DNA of 64,000 bases from Thermodesulfovibrionia bacterium (lineage in GTDB: Bacteria > Nitrospirota > Thermodesulfovibrionia > UBA6902). The notes under the pieces are model-generated. The model was not told where the DNA came from. It ran no database searches and saw nothing but the letters and a program-made list of their open reading frames with translations. Below are positions 27,775-37,573 of this stretch, one piece after another (the stretch's first letter is position 1; every line of letters begins with the position of its first letter). The translations under genes were made by a program, and so were the position numbers. The stretch covers positions 23,238 to 87,237 of the forward strand of contig JAGVNU010000030.1 in assembly GCA_020053105.1 (NCBI GenBank), written 5' to 3'.

Positions 27775-29187
27775 CTAAGTTATCGTGAACCCTGAGCCGT
27801 CTATCAGATGCAAAGGACCTGCCACTGGATCAGGAACGGCGACTCCGTCAATCTCCATACCCATTCTGTCAGGGCTGCCGTCTTTCACAGTTACTGTAAA
27901 GGTGTGTCCCTGCTCTCCATTCAATGTCCCTGTGCCTGTGATAGTTGCAGTTCCATTTGCAATTACCGGCGCATTAATTGATGTGGCCTGAAAGAATGTG
28001 TCCTCAAAGTCATAGCTTAATGAACCCTCTCCGATGTCTGACACATTCAGATTCAATGTTGCCGGGAACGGACAGGTCTGGCCAATTCCTGAAATAGAAG
28101 TGTCTTCTATCGTAAAACCTGCGCCATCTATGATCAGTAATGGACCTACAATAGAGACTGTCCCGGAAATACCGTCAATCTGCATAGCCATCTTATCCGG
28201 GCCGTCTTTAACAGTTGCTATAAATATATGGTTCGGGTCGCCATTCAGATTTCCAGTGCCTGTGATAAGCGCTGATCCATCGGGAAGCATTATCACACTT
28301 GAAATTTCTGTGGCCTCCAGAAATGTTTCCTGGTACTCATACCTCAACGTACTCGTTTCAAGAGAAGTTACATCTACATTCAAGTTTAAAGTCGCCGGGA
28401 ACGGACATGTTTGGCCCGTGCCTGATACGAAAGAGTCTGTAAGCGCATTTGCTACCTCTCCTTCTTCAATGAGATCGTCCGGCTCATCTAACTTGTCGAA
28501 ATGTGCCTCTCCGACCGGGACCCCGTTTAATGAAATTATGACCGTCCCATGGGTTATATCTATATACAGATTGAGGTCGTCAATTACACCGTCAAGGCCT
28601 GTTCCGTCTGCTTCATAATCATCATCGGTGAGCGGATTGCTATTTGAGGCATTGTAAGCCGGATTATTAAGTATTGGGGCCAGCAAAGTCAGGATATCAC
28701 TAATAGCTTTATCGATATCAGTTTGTGCTACTGGATGAGTCAGCGGGTTATTGTAAACATCAGCCGGGTCTAAGCCGGAAGCAGCAGCTATTGCGAGATT
28801 TGTCAGAGGATTAACATTGGCAGTCCCTGGATTAATCGAGACGGAATAAAGAGTAATAGGCCGTCCATTTATTACGCCCTCTGCGCGAATATAAAAAGGC
28901 GGGTTGTTGAACCCGGTTACATCAATAGAATAATTTCCATTCGCATCTATCGGATATGGCCCGTGCTCCGTACCACTTGAATCTTTAACATAAACGTTGC
29001 CACCTGCCAGCGGAGCCCCAATTGCCGCAACACCTGATACTGTCTCAGGCTGACTGCCTGGCTGCGGGATAGAACCACTGCTGCTGCCGCCACCACCTCC
29101 TCCTCCGCTGCCGCAAGCTGTTAAAGATAAGGCCAGTAAAACTGCCAATAACATGCCGATGATATATCTCAACTCTTTGTGTTTCAT
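27775..29187 (-). CDS. repeat lipoprotein, function unknown
   Basis: A 470-residue lipoprotein from the ATG at 29187; an upstream in-frame start adds 27 residues that would spoil the signal peptide. The lipobox LTAC is followed by a Gly/Ser linker. Next comes a domain of about 200 residues (opens VSGVAAIGAPLAGGNVYVKD), as in carboxypeptidase-regulatory-like bacterial surface proteins. The C-terminus holds two tandem repeats of about 95 residues, each opening GTGQTCPFPATLNLNV or GIGQTCPFPATLNLNV with one Cys, and ending DG(A/S)GFTI. Probably outer-membrane and surface exposed. Ligand unknown. Confidence 0.75.
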   Translation of the reverse strand: MKHKELRYIIGMLLAVLLALSLTACGSGGGGGGGSSSGSIPQPGSQPETVSGVAAIGAPLAGGNVYVKDSSGTEHGPYPIDANGNYSIDVTGFNNPPFYIRAEGVINGRPITLYSVSINPGTANVNPLTNLAIAAASGLDPADVYNNPLTHPVAQTDIDKAISDILTLLAPILNNPAYNASNSNPLTDDDYEADGTGLDGVIDDLNLYIDITHGTVIISLNGVPVGEAHFDKLDEPDDLIEEGEVANALTDSFVSGTGQTCPFPATLNLNVDVTSLETSTLRYEYQETFLEATEISSVIMLPDGSALITGTGNLNGDPNHIFIATVKDGPDKMAMQIDGISGTVSIVGPLLIIDGAGFTIEDTSISGIGQTCPFPATLNLNVSDIGEGSLSYDFEDTFFQATSINAPVIANGTATITGTGTLNGEQGHTFTVTVKDGSPDRMGMEIDGVAVPDPVAGPLHLIDGSGFTIT

Positions 29188-29578
29188 CTCTTCTTTATTA
29201 CCCCCTATTTTGATCGACTTTGCAAAACGGCATTCATTGACTGTTGTATTAAGGATATGAAGCGACACTTAACCACCTTACTAAATTTTAATTTTGGATT
29301 TATCTCAGCTAATGAAATCGATAAACGACTACAGGGGATAAAGCAAAATATTTGCCAGCACTTCTATAGCAAAAACATTATTGGCTTTTTCGTTACTAAA
29401 CAGGTCGTTAAGTCAATAGAGAGTTGTTTTTCATTGTACACGGACGAATAAAAGATGTGCCTTTGAACTGGATGTCCCGCACACTTGTGTGCCATGCTAC
29501 ACTTAGCAATTCTTCCTTATAATTCCTCAAGTTTTCTCTTCCAGCTCCGATATAACAACTAAGACCAGGGAGGATAAA
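29188..29578. other. intergenic region between divergent genes
   Basis: About 390 bases separate the lipoprotein gene (minus) from the EF-hand-like gene (plus). A plus-strand frame at 29179-29451 exists but has no ribosome-binding site and no protein-like pattern. I see no RNA gene or riboswitch. A GGGAGG at 29567-29572 serves the downstream start. Confidence 0.5.
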
Positions 29579-30631
29579 ATGATAGTAAACAGCTCTGACA
29601 TATCAATGGCCTCAAAGTATTCGCTTGTTCAGCATTACGAAAAAACCGAAGAACTTCAGATGTGGGTCGGGGAAGAAAATCCTTTCGAGCCACGGGAAAA
29701 ACGGTCCGCGTCACAGGACAGGGTTTCCATAACAGAAGACGCAAGAAACTATGTTGCGAAAAAACGGGAGGCCCAGGAGGCGGAAGAAGCCGATCTAGAA
29801 GAAAGGGTGACCGGCAAGCTCATGCTTATAAAGCTCCTAGTCGAATCCTTTACAGGAAAGAAAATAAACCTGAGGGACCTTAAGGAAATGAATGATGATT
29901 CAGATTCAGCAGTGACCTCTTCGGAGACAGAAGAAGCCCATGCTGAGGAAGGACAGCCTGAAAGATGGGGCTTAATATATAACAGCCGTGAATCCTACTA
30001 TGAACATGAGAAGCTGTCATTTAAGGCTAAAGGGACTGTCACGACAGCAGACGGCAGGGAAATAGACTTCAAGCTTCACCTTAAACTGGACAGAAAATAC
30101 ATGTCTGAAGAATCCGTCAGTATCCGTGCTGGGGACGCGGCATTGACGGATCCACTGGTGATAAATTATGCAGGCCCGGCAGCTGATCTCACAAACACCA
30201 AATTTTCTTTTGACCTTGATGCAGACGGTACAGATGATAATATCTCCTTTGTCAGGCCTGGAAGCGGGCTTCTCACCCTAGACCTGAATAATGATGGGGC
30301 AGTCAACAACGGCACAGAGCTCTTCGGCCCCTCGACAGGGAATGGATTTACTGAACTGGCGGCATATGATGAGGACGTTAACAGATGGATCGACGAGAAC
30401 GATTCGGTATTTACCAAACTCAGTATATGGACAAAGGACGCTGAGGGAAACGATATTCTTTCCTCGCTGAAGGAAAAGGGTATCGGAGCCATATATCTGG
30501 AAAATATCAGTACGGAGTTTAACTTAAAAGATACCGGCAACCAGCTTAACGGGCAGGTTGCAAGTACGGGCTTATACCTGAATGAGAACGGTACCCCCGG
30601 GACTATTCAGCAGGCAAATATCGTAGTATAA
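29579..30631 (+). CDS. protein with acidic Ca-binding-like domain, function unknown
   Basis: A 350-residue protein with no signal peptide. The N-terminal 110 residues are charged and helical. The C-terminal 170 residues carry EF-hand-like acidic loops (DLDADGTDDN and DLNNDGAVNNGTELFG) and a SVFTKLSIWTKDAEG segment. The same arrangement occurs in the calcium-binding part of FrpA/FrpC-like and RTX-associated proteins (DxNxDGxxxNGxELFG...FxxLxxW). Standalone versions are common in aquatic proteobacteria with unknown roles. GGGAGG precedes the ATG and a terminator follows. Confidence 0.7.
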   Translation: MIVNSSDISMASKYSLVQHYEKTEELQMWVGEENPFEPREKRSASQDRVSITEDARNYVAKKREAQEAEEADLEERVTGKLMLIKLLVESFTGKKINLRDLKEMNDDSDSAVTSSETEEAHAEEGQPERWGLIYNSRESYYEHEKLSFKAKGTVTTADGREIDFKLHLKLDRKYMSEESVSIRAGDAALTDPLVINYAGPAADLTNTKFSFDLDADGTDDNISFVRPGSGLLTLDLNNDGAVNNGTELFGPSTGNGFTELAAYDEDVNRWIDENDSVFTKLSIWTKDAEGNDILSSLKEKGIGAIYLENISTEFNLKDTGNQLNGQVASTGLYLNENGTPGTIQQANIVV

Positions 30632-30655
30632 TAATTTACTGTTTACAGCAAAGCA

Positions 30656-30691
30656 GGAAGGGTCTGGAAATTTCCGGAACCTTTTTGTTTT
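30656..30691 (+). terminator. intrinsic terminator
   Basis: An imperfect stem (AAGGGTCTGGAAA with TTTCCGGAACCTT) is followed by a T-rich tract. It lies 25 bases after the EF-hand-like gene and before truA. Confidence 0.65.
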
Positions 30692-30710
30692 AATTGTTGA
30701 AGCTGATATC

Positions 30711-31478
30711 ATGAACCACATAAAACTTATCCTACAATATGACGGGACAGACTACGCGGGATGGCAGGTACAGGCAAATGCCGCCACTATCCAGGGACAT
30801 CTTGAAGATATCATCTTTACAATCACTGGAGAACGCTCAAGAGTTACTGGAGCGGGAAGGACTGACGCCGGAGTTCACGCACTTGAGCAGGTTGCCGCTT
30901 TCAGGACAAACTCCAATTTATCTCCTGAGGTTTTCATGCGCGCCCTTAACGCTACTTTGCCGCCGGACATCAGGGTATTGAATGCAGCGGGATGTCCCGA
31001 AGATTTTCATCCCCGTTATGATGCAAAAAACAAGACGTACACGTATCTTATTTCCGGCATGGGGGCATATTCCGTTTTCATCCCAAGATATTCATGGAAT
31101 ATGCGCTGTAAACTTGATACAGGCTCAATGAAAGAAGCAGCGTTTTACTTAATAGGGAGACATGATTATTCTTCTTTTCGCGCGTCAGGGTGCAGTTCCA
31201 GTCACCCTGTCAGGGAAATCAGCGGGATTGAAATCTCTGAAATGGATACGATCGAGTTTATTGGTTTCAGCTTCGATATCCCCGTAATAAAAATAAGCAT
31301 AACGGCTACGGCCTTTCTGAGACATATGGTACGTAACATCGTTGGGACTCTTGTTGATGCGGGAAGGAAGAAATTTACGCCATCGCGTATAAAGCAGATT
31401 CTTGATGCAAAAGACAGGCGTCTTGCGGGAAGGACAGCGCCGGCCTGCGGGTTGTATATGGAAAAAATAGTGTATTAG
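30711..31478 (+). CDS. truA: tRNA pseudouridine(38-40) synthase
   Basis: TruA makes pseudouridine at positions 38-40 of the tRNA anticodon arm. The 255-residue protein has LQYDGTDYAGWQ near the start, the catalytic Asp in GAGRTDAGVHA, the NARYDA-like PRYDAKNKTY segment, and the FLRHMVRNIVGTL motif. Length and domain order are standard. It converges on the TatD-rSAM gene with a gap of only 15 bases. Confidence 0.96.
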   Translation: MNHIKLILQYDGTDYAGWQVQANAATIQGHLEDIIFTITGERSRVTGAGRTDAGVHALEQVAAFRTNSNLSPEVFMRALNATLPPDIRVLNAAGCPEDFHPRYDAKNKTYTYLISGMGAYSVFIPRYSWNMRCKLDTGSMKEAAFYLIGRHDYSSFRASGCSSSHPVREISGIEISEMDTIEFIGFSFDIPVIKISITATAFLRHMVRNIVGTLVDAGRKKFTPSRIKQILDAKDRRLAGRTAPACGLYMEKIVY

Positions 31479-31493
31479 AAGTCTAAAAGGTCT

Positions 31494-32870
31494 TCACCCC
31501 ACGACATTAAAATTCCTGACCCTCAGCTCTACGCCCAAATCCTTTGCAACCTCTCTGCATTTTTCGATATTTATTCCGGGTACTTTGACAACGGTGACCT
31601 TCACATCAGGAATAACTTTAAGCGCTTCCTGTATAAATGAGATAACGCCCCTGTACGCGCCCTTGATGGAAGGCCTGCATATTTTGTCGTATTTTTTTTC
31701 ATCCTCCGCATCGAGGCTGATTGAAATGCTGTCAACAACGTCCTTTAATTCCGGGACTATGTTTCTCCCGTTGATTATATTCCCGTGTCCATTCGTGTTT
31801 ATCCTGACCCTGCCGCCCTGCCCTTTTATCCATTTGGCCACTTTCTTCACAACATCAAGCCTTAACAGCGGCTCGCCGATGCCGCAGAAGACAATTTCAC
31901 TGTATGCCTTCGGGTCCTTTATCGCCTTGATTACCTGTGCTGCAGTTGGCTCTTTTTCAAGCTGAAGGTTATGTCCCTTTACATAGGTCGTGCGGAACTT
32001 GACACAGAACCCGCATTTATTGGTGCATTTGTTCGTAATGTTCAGGTACAGCGAGTCCCTTATCCTGTATGCTATTTCTCCATGTTCAGATATGTCCCCT
32101 ATCTTGAAAAGTCTCATTGCATTGTGAGTCGTAATCCGGGCCAGATCAGCAAAATTGACACCCCTTATGTCCGCCACAACCTCCGCTGTATGTTTAAGGC
32201 ATGCCGGCTCGTTCCTTTTCCCCCTTAAAGGTACAGGACTCAGATAAGGGGCGTCCGTTTCTATCAGTAAAAAATCATCCGGGATTAATTTAGCCGCTTC
32301 CCTCAGATCAGCCGCATTCTTATATGTGACCGGTCCTGCAATAGAGATGCAGAAGCCGAGTTCCATCGCCTTTTCAGCCATGTCCATGTCCCCTGAAAAA
32401 CAGTGGAGAACGCCCAGTGTGTCTGACGACTCTTCCCTGAGCACCCGCAGCGTATCATTTTTTGCTTCCCTGCTATGAACGATTGCCGGCAGACCAAGTC
32501 CCTTTGCAAGTGCGAGCTGCTTCCTGAAAGCCTCTATCTGCACCCCTTTGGGAGAATGCAGATAATGATAATCAAGGCCTATTTCCCCGATTGCTACTAC
32601 CTTAGGCTCTTTCGCCCACTTCTTCACTTCCTTATATAACGAGTCATCCAGGTCCTTAGCATCATGCGGATGGATCCCTGCTGCGGCATATACATTAGGA
32701 TACTTTTTCGATAACTCCAGGCCTCTTAAGTTTCCATTTTTGTCAGAACCTGCATTTATCATGTATCCTATGCCTGCTTCCTCAGCACGCTTCAGAACAT
32801 CGGCTCTGTCTTCATCAAATGCCTCATTTTCCAGATGGCAATGCGTATCTATAAGCACATGTTTCACCAA
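31494..32870 (-). CDS. fused TatD-family metal hydrolase and radical SAM protein
   Basis: A 458-residue fusion. Residues 1-260 are a TatD DNase (DTHCHLENEAFD metal site, GEIGLDYHYLHS, the IVHSREA and HCFSGD histidines and the ETDAPYLSP motif). Residues 265-458 are a radical SAM domain with the cluster motif CTNKCGFC and GIGEPLLRLD. A radical SAM family known as TatD-linked occurs beside or fused to TatD in several anaerobes; its reaction is unknown. The start is TTG at 32870 (GGAGG 7 bases upstream) or GTG at 32867. TatD acts on DNA or damaged ends; the coupled rSAM step is speculative. Confidence 0.9.
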   Translation of the reverse strand: MVKHVLIDTHCHLENEAFDEDRADVLKRAEEAGIGYMINAGSDKNGNLRGLELSKKYPNVYAAAGIHPHDAKDLDDSLYKEVKKWAKEPKVVAIGEIGLDYHYLHSPKGVQIEAFRKQLALAKGLGLPAIVHSREAKNDTLRVLREESSDTLGVLHCFSGDMDMAEKAMELGFCISIAGPVTYKNAADLREAAKLIPDDFLLIETDAPYLSPVPLRGKRNEPACLKHTAEVVADIRGVNFADLARITTHNAMRLFKIGDISEHGEIAYRIRDSLYLNITNKCTNKCGFCVKFRTTYVKGHNLQLEKEPTAAQVIKAIKDPKAYSEIVFCGIGEPLLRLDVVKKVAKWIKGQGGRVRINTNGHGNIINGRNIVPELKDVVDSISISLDAEDEKKYDKICRPSIKGAYRGVISFIQEALKVIPDVKVTVVKVPGINIEKCREVAKDLGVELRVRNFNVVG

Positions 32871-33080
32871 GCGGTTTCCTCCATAACTGTATAATTATGT
32901 ACTTTTTTTAATAGAAGAATCGGGACCCGCGATAATTTCCGTTTATGCAATTAATTCACAAGCTTCCAGATTCTGATTTTTATGTTAGTGAAATATTAAT
33001 GATTTGTCAAAGCCGTGACCTTGTAATTTTCCGTAGAATATGGTAATTTCTCAATTTATTATATATAAGGGGGAGCCCAT

Positions 33081-33296
33081 ATGAAAGAAGAGGAAACCAT
33101 GAGTGTTTTAAGGAATGAGAATGAAGAATATAGAAAACTTGAGGAAGATCACAGGAAATTAGATCAGGCCCTTGATGCAATGCATAAAAAGAAGTATCTT
33201 ACCACTGATGAAGAGGTAGAGAAAAAGAGAATGCAGAAACAGAAACTTCAATATAAAGACCGTATGGCCCAGATAATCAGAGACCATAAACATTAA
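33081..33296 (+). CDS. DUF465 (YdcH-type) small helical protein
   Basis: A 71-residue, highly charged helical hairpin protein with the DUF465 pattern: LEEDHRKLDQALDAM, then a KKKYLTTDEEVEKKRMQKQKLQYKD-like second helix (shown here only in outline) and a basic tail. Function unknown across the family. GGGGGAG lies 6 bases before the ATG; a second ATG at 33099 is also possible. It stands alone upstream of ilvD. Confidence 0.8.
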   Translation: MKEEETMSVLRNENEEYRKLEEDHRKLDQALDAMHKKKYLTTDEEVEKKRMQKQKLQYKDRMAQIIRDHKH

Positions 33297-33298
33297 AG

Positions 33299-33325
33299 GT
33301 ATGGGCGGGGTCACCCCGCCCGTAC
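33299..33325. repeat. GC-rich intergenic palindrome
   Basis: A near-perfect hairpin, GGGCGGGGT with ACCCCGCCC, flanked by GTA/TAC, lies between the DUF465 gene and ilvD. There is no T-tract, so it is more likely a small intergenic palindromic repeat or mRNA structure than a terminator. Confidence 0.5.
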
Positions 33326-33357
33326 ATGTTAGGCGGGCCGTTTAAATATAAAAAAAA

Positions 33358-35013
33358 ATGAAAAGTGATTTAATTAAAAAAGGACTGGAAAGAGTACCGC
33401 ACAGGGCCTTGCTGTATGCTACGGGAATTCCCCGTTCTGAGATGAATAAACCCTTTATCGGGGTAGCCACAAGCTTTACGGATATTATCCCCGGGCATGC
33501 CGGCATGCGTGACCTTGAAAGGTTTATAGAAAAAGGCGTCCATACCGGCGGCGGTTATCCGTTCTTCTTTGGAATTCCCGGGATTTGTGACGGCATTGCC
33601 ATGGGGCACCGCGGGATGCATTACAGCCTTGCTTCAAGGGAACTGATCGCGGACATGGTTGAAACCGTTGCCGAGGCCCATCAGCTGGACGGCCTTGTGC
33701 TTCTCACTAATTGTGACAAAATTACCCCTGGAATGCTAATGGCAGCTGCCAGGGTCAATGTCCCGTCAATAGTGGTCACCGCCGGTCCCATGATGTCAGG
33801 GCACTTAAGAGGCAAGAGACTTTCATTCGTAAATGACGCCTATGAAGCAATCGGCAAATATAAAAAAGGACTTCTGACTAATTCCGACCTGGCAGAGCTG
33901 GAGGTATGCTCCTGTCCCGGAGCAGGGTCCTGTCAGGGGATGTATACTGCAAACACGATGGCCTGTGTGACCGAGGCCCTCGGTATGAGCCTTCCCGGAT
34001 GCGCAACCGCCCTCGCAGTGTCGTCAAAAAAGCGGAGACTTGCATTTGAAAGCGGCAGCAGAATAGTGGAACTCGTGAAAAAGAATATAACACCCCGGAA
34101 GATATTGACCCAAAAGGCCTTTGAAAACGCAATCAGGGTAGATATGGCATTAGGAGGCTCAACAAATACGGTTTTACATATTCCGGCAATCGCTCACGAG
34201 GCTGAGGTATCTCTGTCCCTGGAACTATTTGATAAAATAAGCAGCAAGACCCCTCATATCTCCAATATGCTGCCGGGCGGGACCCATTATCTGGAAGACC
34301 TCGATTATGCAGGCGGGATACCGGCAGTTTTCAAGAGATTGAAATCCAGCCTGAATAACGCTGCCACCATTTCGGGCATGAAAACATTCGACATTGCCGA
34401 CAAGGCTGAGATCATAGATCCTGAAGTTATAAGACCGCTCAACAAGGCATACCATAAAGAAGGCGGTATAGCGGTCTTAAAGGGCTCTCTTGCCCCTGAC
34501 GGAGCAGTGGTAAAACAGACGGCAGTGAGCAGTAACATGATGCGATTCAAAGGCAAGGCAAGGGTGTTTAACTCAGAGGAAAATACAATGAAGGCCATTC
34601 TCTCAGGAAAGATCAGGCCCGGTGACGTTGTAGTCATCCGGTACGAGGGGCCTAAGGGCGGGCCTGGCATGCGTGAGATGTTAAACGCAACCGCCACTAT
34701 AGCCGGCATGGGAATGGGCGAGTCAGTGGCATTAATAACCGACGGACGTTTTTCCGGGGGAACAAGGGGGCCGTGTATCGGCCATGTATCTCCGGAAGCA
34801 ATGGAAGGCGGCCCTATTGCAATTGTCAGGGACGGCGATATTATCAGTATTGATATACCGAAAAGAAAAATTGATTTACTTGTGAAAGAAGAAGAGATAA
34901 CGAAGAGATTTAAAACACACAAGGCGATTAAACCCAAAATAAACAAGGGCTGGCTTGCGAGATACGCTAAATTAGTGACCTCGGCAAGCACAGGCGCAGT
35001 GATGAAGTCGTAG
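33358..35013 (+). CDS. ilvD: dihydroxy-acid dehydratase
   Basis: IlvD dehydrates the dihydroxy acids of valine and isoleucine synthesis using an Fe-S cluster. The 551-residue length is normal. Cluster and substrate motifs are intact: [41 protein letters not shown] and [21 protein letters not shown] purine-poor leader precedes the ATG, so the ribosome-binding site is weak. It is the first gene of an ilvD-ilvB-ilvH operon. Confidence 0.97.
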   Translation: MKSDLIKKGLERVPHRALLYATGIPRSEMNKPFIGVATSFTDIIPGHAGMRDLERFIEKGVHTGGGYPFFFGIPGICDGIAMGHRGMHYSLASRELIADMVETVAEAHQLDGLVLLTNCDKITPGMLMAAARVNVPSIVVTAGPMMSGHLRGKRLSFVNDAYEAIGKYKKGLLTNSDLAELEVCSCPGAGSCQGMYTANTMACVTEALGMSLPGCATALAVSSKKRRLAFESGSRIVELVKKNITPRKILTQKAFENAIRVDMALGGSTNTVLHIPAIAHEAEVSLSLELFDKISSKTPHISNMLPGGTHYLEDLDYAGGIPAVFKRLKSSLNNAATISGMKTFDIADKAEIIDPEVIRPLNKAYHKEGGIAVLKGSLAPDGAVVKQTAVSSNMMRFKGKARVFNSEENTMKAILSGKIRPGDVVVIRYEGPKGGPGMREMLNATATIAGMGMGESVALITDGRFSGGTRGPCIGHVSPEAMEGGPIAIVRDGDIISIDIPKRKIDLLVKEEEITKRFKTHKAIKPKINKGWLARYAKLVTSASTGAVMKS

Positions 35014-35062
35014 GGCAAAGTCATCTCGCCCTTCAAGGTTCAAAATTAAATATGGAGATAAA

Positions 35063-36793
35063 ATGAAAAAAAGCGGCGCTGAAATATTGATTGAATGTCT
35101 GAAGAAAGAAGGGGTAAAACACATCTTCGGTTATCCGGGAGGCGTGGTCCTCAATATCTTTGATGTTCTTTATTATGCAAAAGATATTGAGCTTATCCTT
35201 ACCAGGCATGAACAGGGGGCAGTACATGCGGCAGACGGTTATGCAAGGGCAAGCGGTAAAGTCGGTGTTGTGCTTATTACCTCAGGTCCCGGAGCAACCA
35301 ACACGGTAACCGGAATTGCCACCGCCTCGATGGATTCCATCCCGCTTGTGGTGTTTTCCGGACAGGTGCCGACTATGCTCATCGGAAATGACGCGTTTCA
35401 GGAAGCAGACATAGTAGGGATCACAAGGCCATGTACAAAACACAATTTCCTTGTAAAAGACGTTAAGGACCTCGCACAGACTGTGAGAGAAGCATTTCAC
35501 ATAGCATCTACGGGAAGACCGGGCCCTGTTTTAATAGACCTGCCAAAGGACGTGACAGCGGGTTCAACCGATTTCATCTGGCCTGAGGAAGTCAAGATCA
35601 GAAGTTATAACCCGACGTATCACGGGAACAAATATATGATAAACCAGGCCGCTCAGATGATAGCACAGGCGAAGAAGCCTGTCATAATGGCCGGAGGGGG
35701 CGTGATATTATCAGGCGCGTCAAAAGAGCTGAAGGAATTGGCGGAGCTTGCAAAAATGCCTGTTACCATGACCCTGATGGGGCTCGGCGGATTTCCCGGG
35801 ACCAATAAACTGTCCATGGGCATGCTTGGCATGCACGGCACATTTTATGCCAACACAGCCGTTCAGAATTCAGACCTTCTCATAGGAATCGGTGTGAGGT
35901 TTGACGACCGCGTCACTGGAAAGACCGACTCGTTTGCTCCTCATGCAAAGATAATCCAGATTGACATTGATCCGACATCAATCAGGAAAAATGTACGGGT
36001 GGACCTGCCGGTAGTCGGAGATGTAAAAAACGTATTAAAAGACCTGATAAAGGTACTCAAGGAATCAAAAGAACAGTGGGGCGCGATCAGAAGCTCGTGG
36101 CTAAAGCAGATAGACAAATGGAAAGAGGAAAGACCTCTCACATACAGATTTGACAAAAATATCATCAAACCCGAATTTGTCGTGGAAAAGATATACGAAC
36201 TCACAAAAGGTGAAGCGATAATCTGCACCGAAGTGGGACAGAACCAGATGTGGGCAGCACAGTTTTACAAATATGATCAGCCGAGAAAATTTGTATCTTC
36301 CGGCGGGCTCGGGACCATGGGGTACGGGTTCCCTGCCGCAATCGGCGCCCAGTTCGCATGTCCTGACAAAGTTGTCATTGACATAGCAGGAGATGGAAGC
36401 ATCCAGATGAACATTCAGGAACTGGCAACCGCAGTCATCAATAAACTGCCGGTTAAAGTGGCGATCCTGAACAACGGCTACCTTGGAATGGTCAGGCAGT
36501 GGCAGGAATTGTTCTTCAAAGAGCGTTATTCTCATACGCACCTTGAATCCGGGAACCCTGATTTCGTCAAGGTCGCAGAGGCCTATGGCGCAGTAGGATT
36601 AAGGGCGACTAAGCCGGAGGAAGTGGCGCCTGTTATCAAAGAGGCGCTCAAGGTAAAGAACCGTCCGGTCTTTATGGACTTCGTCGTGGACTGGAAGGCA
36701 AAGGTCTTCCCGATGGTCCCTGCGGGAGCGGCAATAGACCAGATGATATTCAATGAAGAAAAAGAAGAGAAGAAACTTAAGGCAGTGAAATAG
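35063..36793 (+). CDS. ilvB: acetolactate synthase large subunit
   Basis: This ThDP-dependent enzyme makes acetolactate or acetohydroxybutyrate, the first step of branched-chain amino-acid synthesis. The 576-residue protein has the KEGVKHIFGYPGG opening with the catalytic Glu in RHEQGAVHAADGYAR, the FAD-binding middle domain, and the ThDP motif GDGSIQMNIQELATA. GGAGAT precedes the ATG. The next gene is the small subunit, 120 bases on. Confidence 0.96.
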   Translation: MKKSGAEILIECLKKEGVKHIFGYPGGVVLNIFDVLYYAKDIELILTRHEQGAVHAADGYARASGKVGVVLITSGPGATNTVTGIATASMDSIPLVVFSGQVPTMLIGNDAFQEADIVGITRPCTKHNFLVKDVKDLAQTVREAFHIASTGRPGPVLIDLPKDVTAGSTDFIWPEEVKIRSYNPTYHGNKYMINQAAQMIAQAKKPVIMAGGGVILSGASKELKELAELAKMPVTMTLMGLGGFPGTNKLSMGMLGMHGTFYANTAVQNSDLLIGIGVRFDDRVTGKTDSFAPHAKIIQIDIDPTSIRKNVRVDLPVVGDVKNVLKDLIKVLKESKEQWGAIRSSWLKQIDKWKEERPLTYRFDKNIIKPEFVVEKIYELTKGEAIICTEVGQNQMWAAQFYKYDQPRKFVSSGGLGTMGYGFPAAIGAQFACPDKVVIDIAGDGSIQMNIQELATAVINKLPVKVAILNNGYLGMVRQWQELFFKERYSHTHLESGNPDFVKVAEAYGAVGLRATKPEEVAPVIKEALKVKNRPVFMDFVVDWKAKVFPMVPAGAAIDQMIFNEEKEEKKLKAVK

Positions 36794-36807
36794 ATTGTCA
36801 GTTGTTT

Positions 36808-36876
36808 GTCATTCCCGCGAAGGCGGATATCCAGAACATATTTAAAATACTGGATTCCCGTTTCCACGGGAATGAC
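36808..36876. repeat. REP-like palindromic element within the ilv operon
   Basis: GTCATTCCCG (36808-36817) and CGGGAATGAC (36867-36876) are perfect inverted ends, and inner arms (ATATCCAG and CTGGAT) also pair. This 69-base element has the form of the dispersed GTCATTCCCGCGAA-type repeats found in many bacteria. I see only one copy in the window. It sits between ilvB and ilvH and would fold in the mRNA. Confidence 0.65.
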
Positions 36877-36913
36877 GCTAAAGCAAATCTCTAAACAAAT
36901 TCGAGGAGAAAAC

Positions 36914-37405
36914 ATGCGTCATACAATTTCGGTGCTTGTAGAAAATAAATTCGGGGTCCTTTCGAGAATCTCCGGGTTGTTCAGTGGAAGGGGTTATAAC
37001 ATCGAAAGCCTTTCAGTAGGTGAAACAATTGACCCGGCAGTTTCAGTTATGACAATTGTTACAACAGGTGAAGACCAGGTAGTTGAACAGATAACAAAGC
37101 AGCTTAACAAGCTCATTGACGTCATCAAGGTCGTGGACTTCATGGAGATCGAGCACGTAGAAAGGGAGATGGTCCTCGTAAAGGTCTCTCCGAGAAAGGA
37201 AGACCGCATCGAGGTCTTGAGACTCGCGGAGATATTCAGGGGCAGGATAGTCGATTCAGGGACAACGACATTCACCATAGAAATCACCGGTGAAGAAAAA
37301 AAGATAGCCGCCTTCATCGAACTCGTCAAGCCCTTCGGCATAAAAGAGTTCGTCCGCACCGGCAAGGTCGCCATCGCCCGTGAAGGGGTTAAGAAAGCGA
37401 AATAG
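36914..37405 (+). CDS. ilvH: acetolactate synthase small (regulatory) subunit
   Basis: The 163-residue protein starts at the ATG at 36914 (GAGGAG just upstream); the open frame runs 36 codons further upstream through the palindromic repeat, which is not coding. An ACT domain opens the protein ([29 protein letters not shown]) in outline, giving feedback control by valine, and the C-terminal ALS-small domain follows. It binds the ilvB product. ilvC is not next to it; TerC follows. Confidence 0.94.
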   Translation: MRHTISVLVENKFGVLSRISGLFSGRGYNIESLSVGETIDPAVSVMTIVTTGEDQVVEQITKQLNKLIDVIKVVDFMEIEHVEREMVLVKVSPRKEDRIEVLRLAEIFRGRIVDSGTTTFTIEITGEEKKIAAFIELVKPFGIKEFVRTGKVAIAREGVKKAK

Positions 37406-37573
37406 GAAGCTTTGATTCCCCGAAGCAAAACAATCGGGAACTGACACGATATACTTGCATGCAGATTTATTTTAATCTCAGAGCGATTTTATAATATCTT
37501 CTCAATTAGCCAGGCACTTAATTTATAGTTTTTCCGACCAGCAAGATATCCTGTCCGGAAAAGGAGACTAGCC

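Noticed and set aside
29179..29451. 90-codon plus-strand frame in the lipoprotein upstream region
   Set aside because: Begins inside the lipoprotein start, has no ribosome-binding site and no recognisable pattern.
34305..35036. 243-codon frame antisense to ilvD
   Set aside because: It mirrors the ilvD coding pattern and has no ribosome-binding site or family resemblance.
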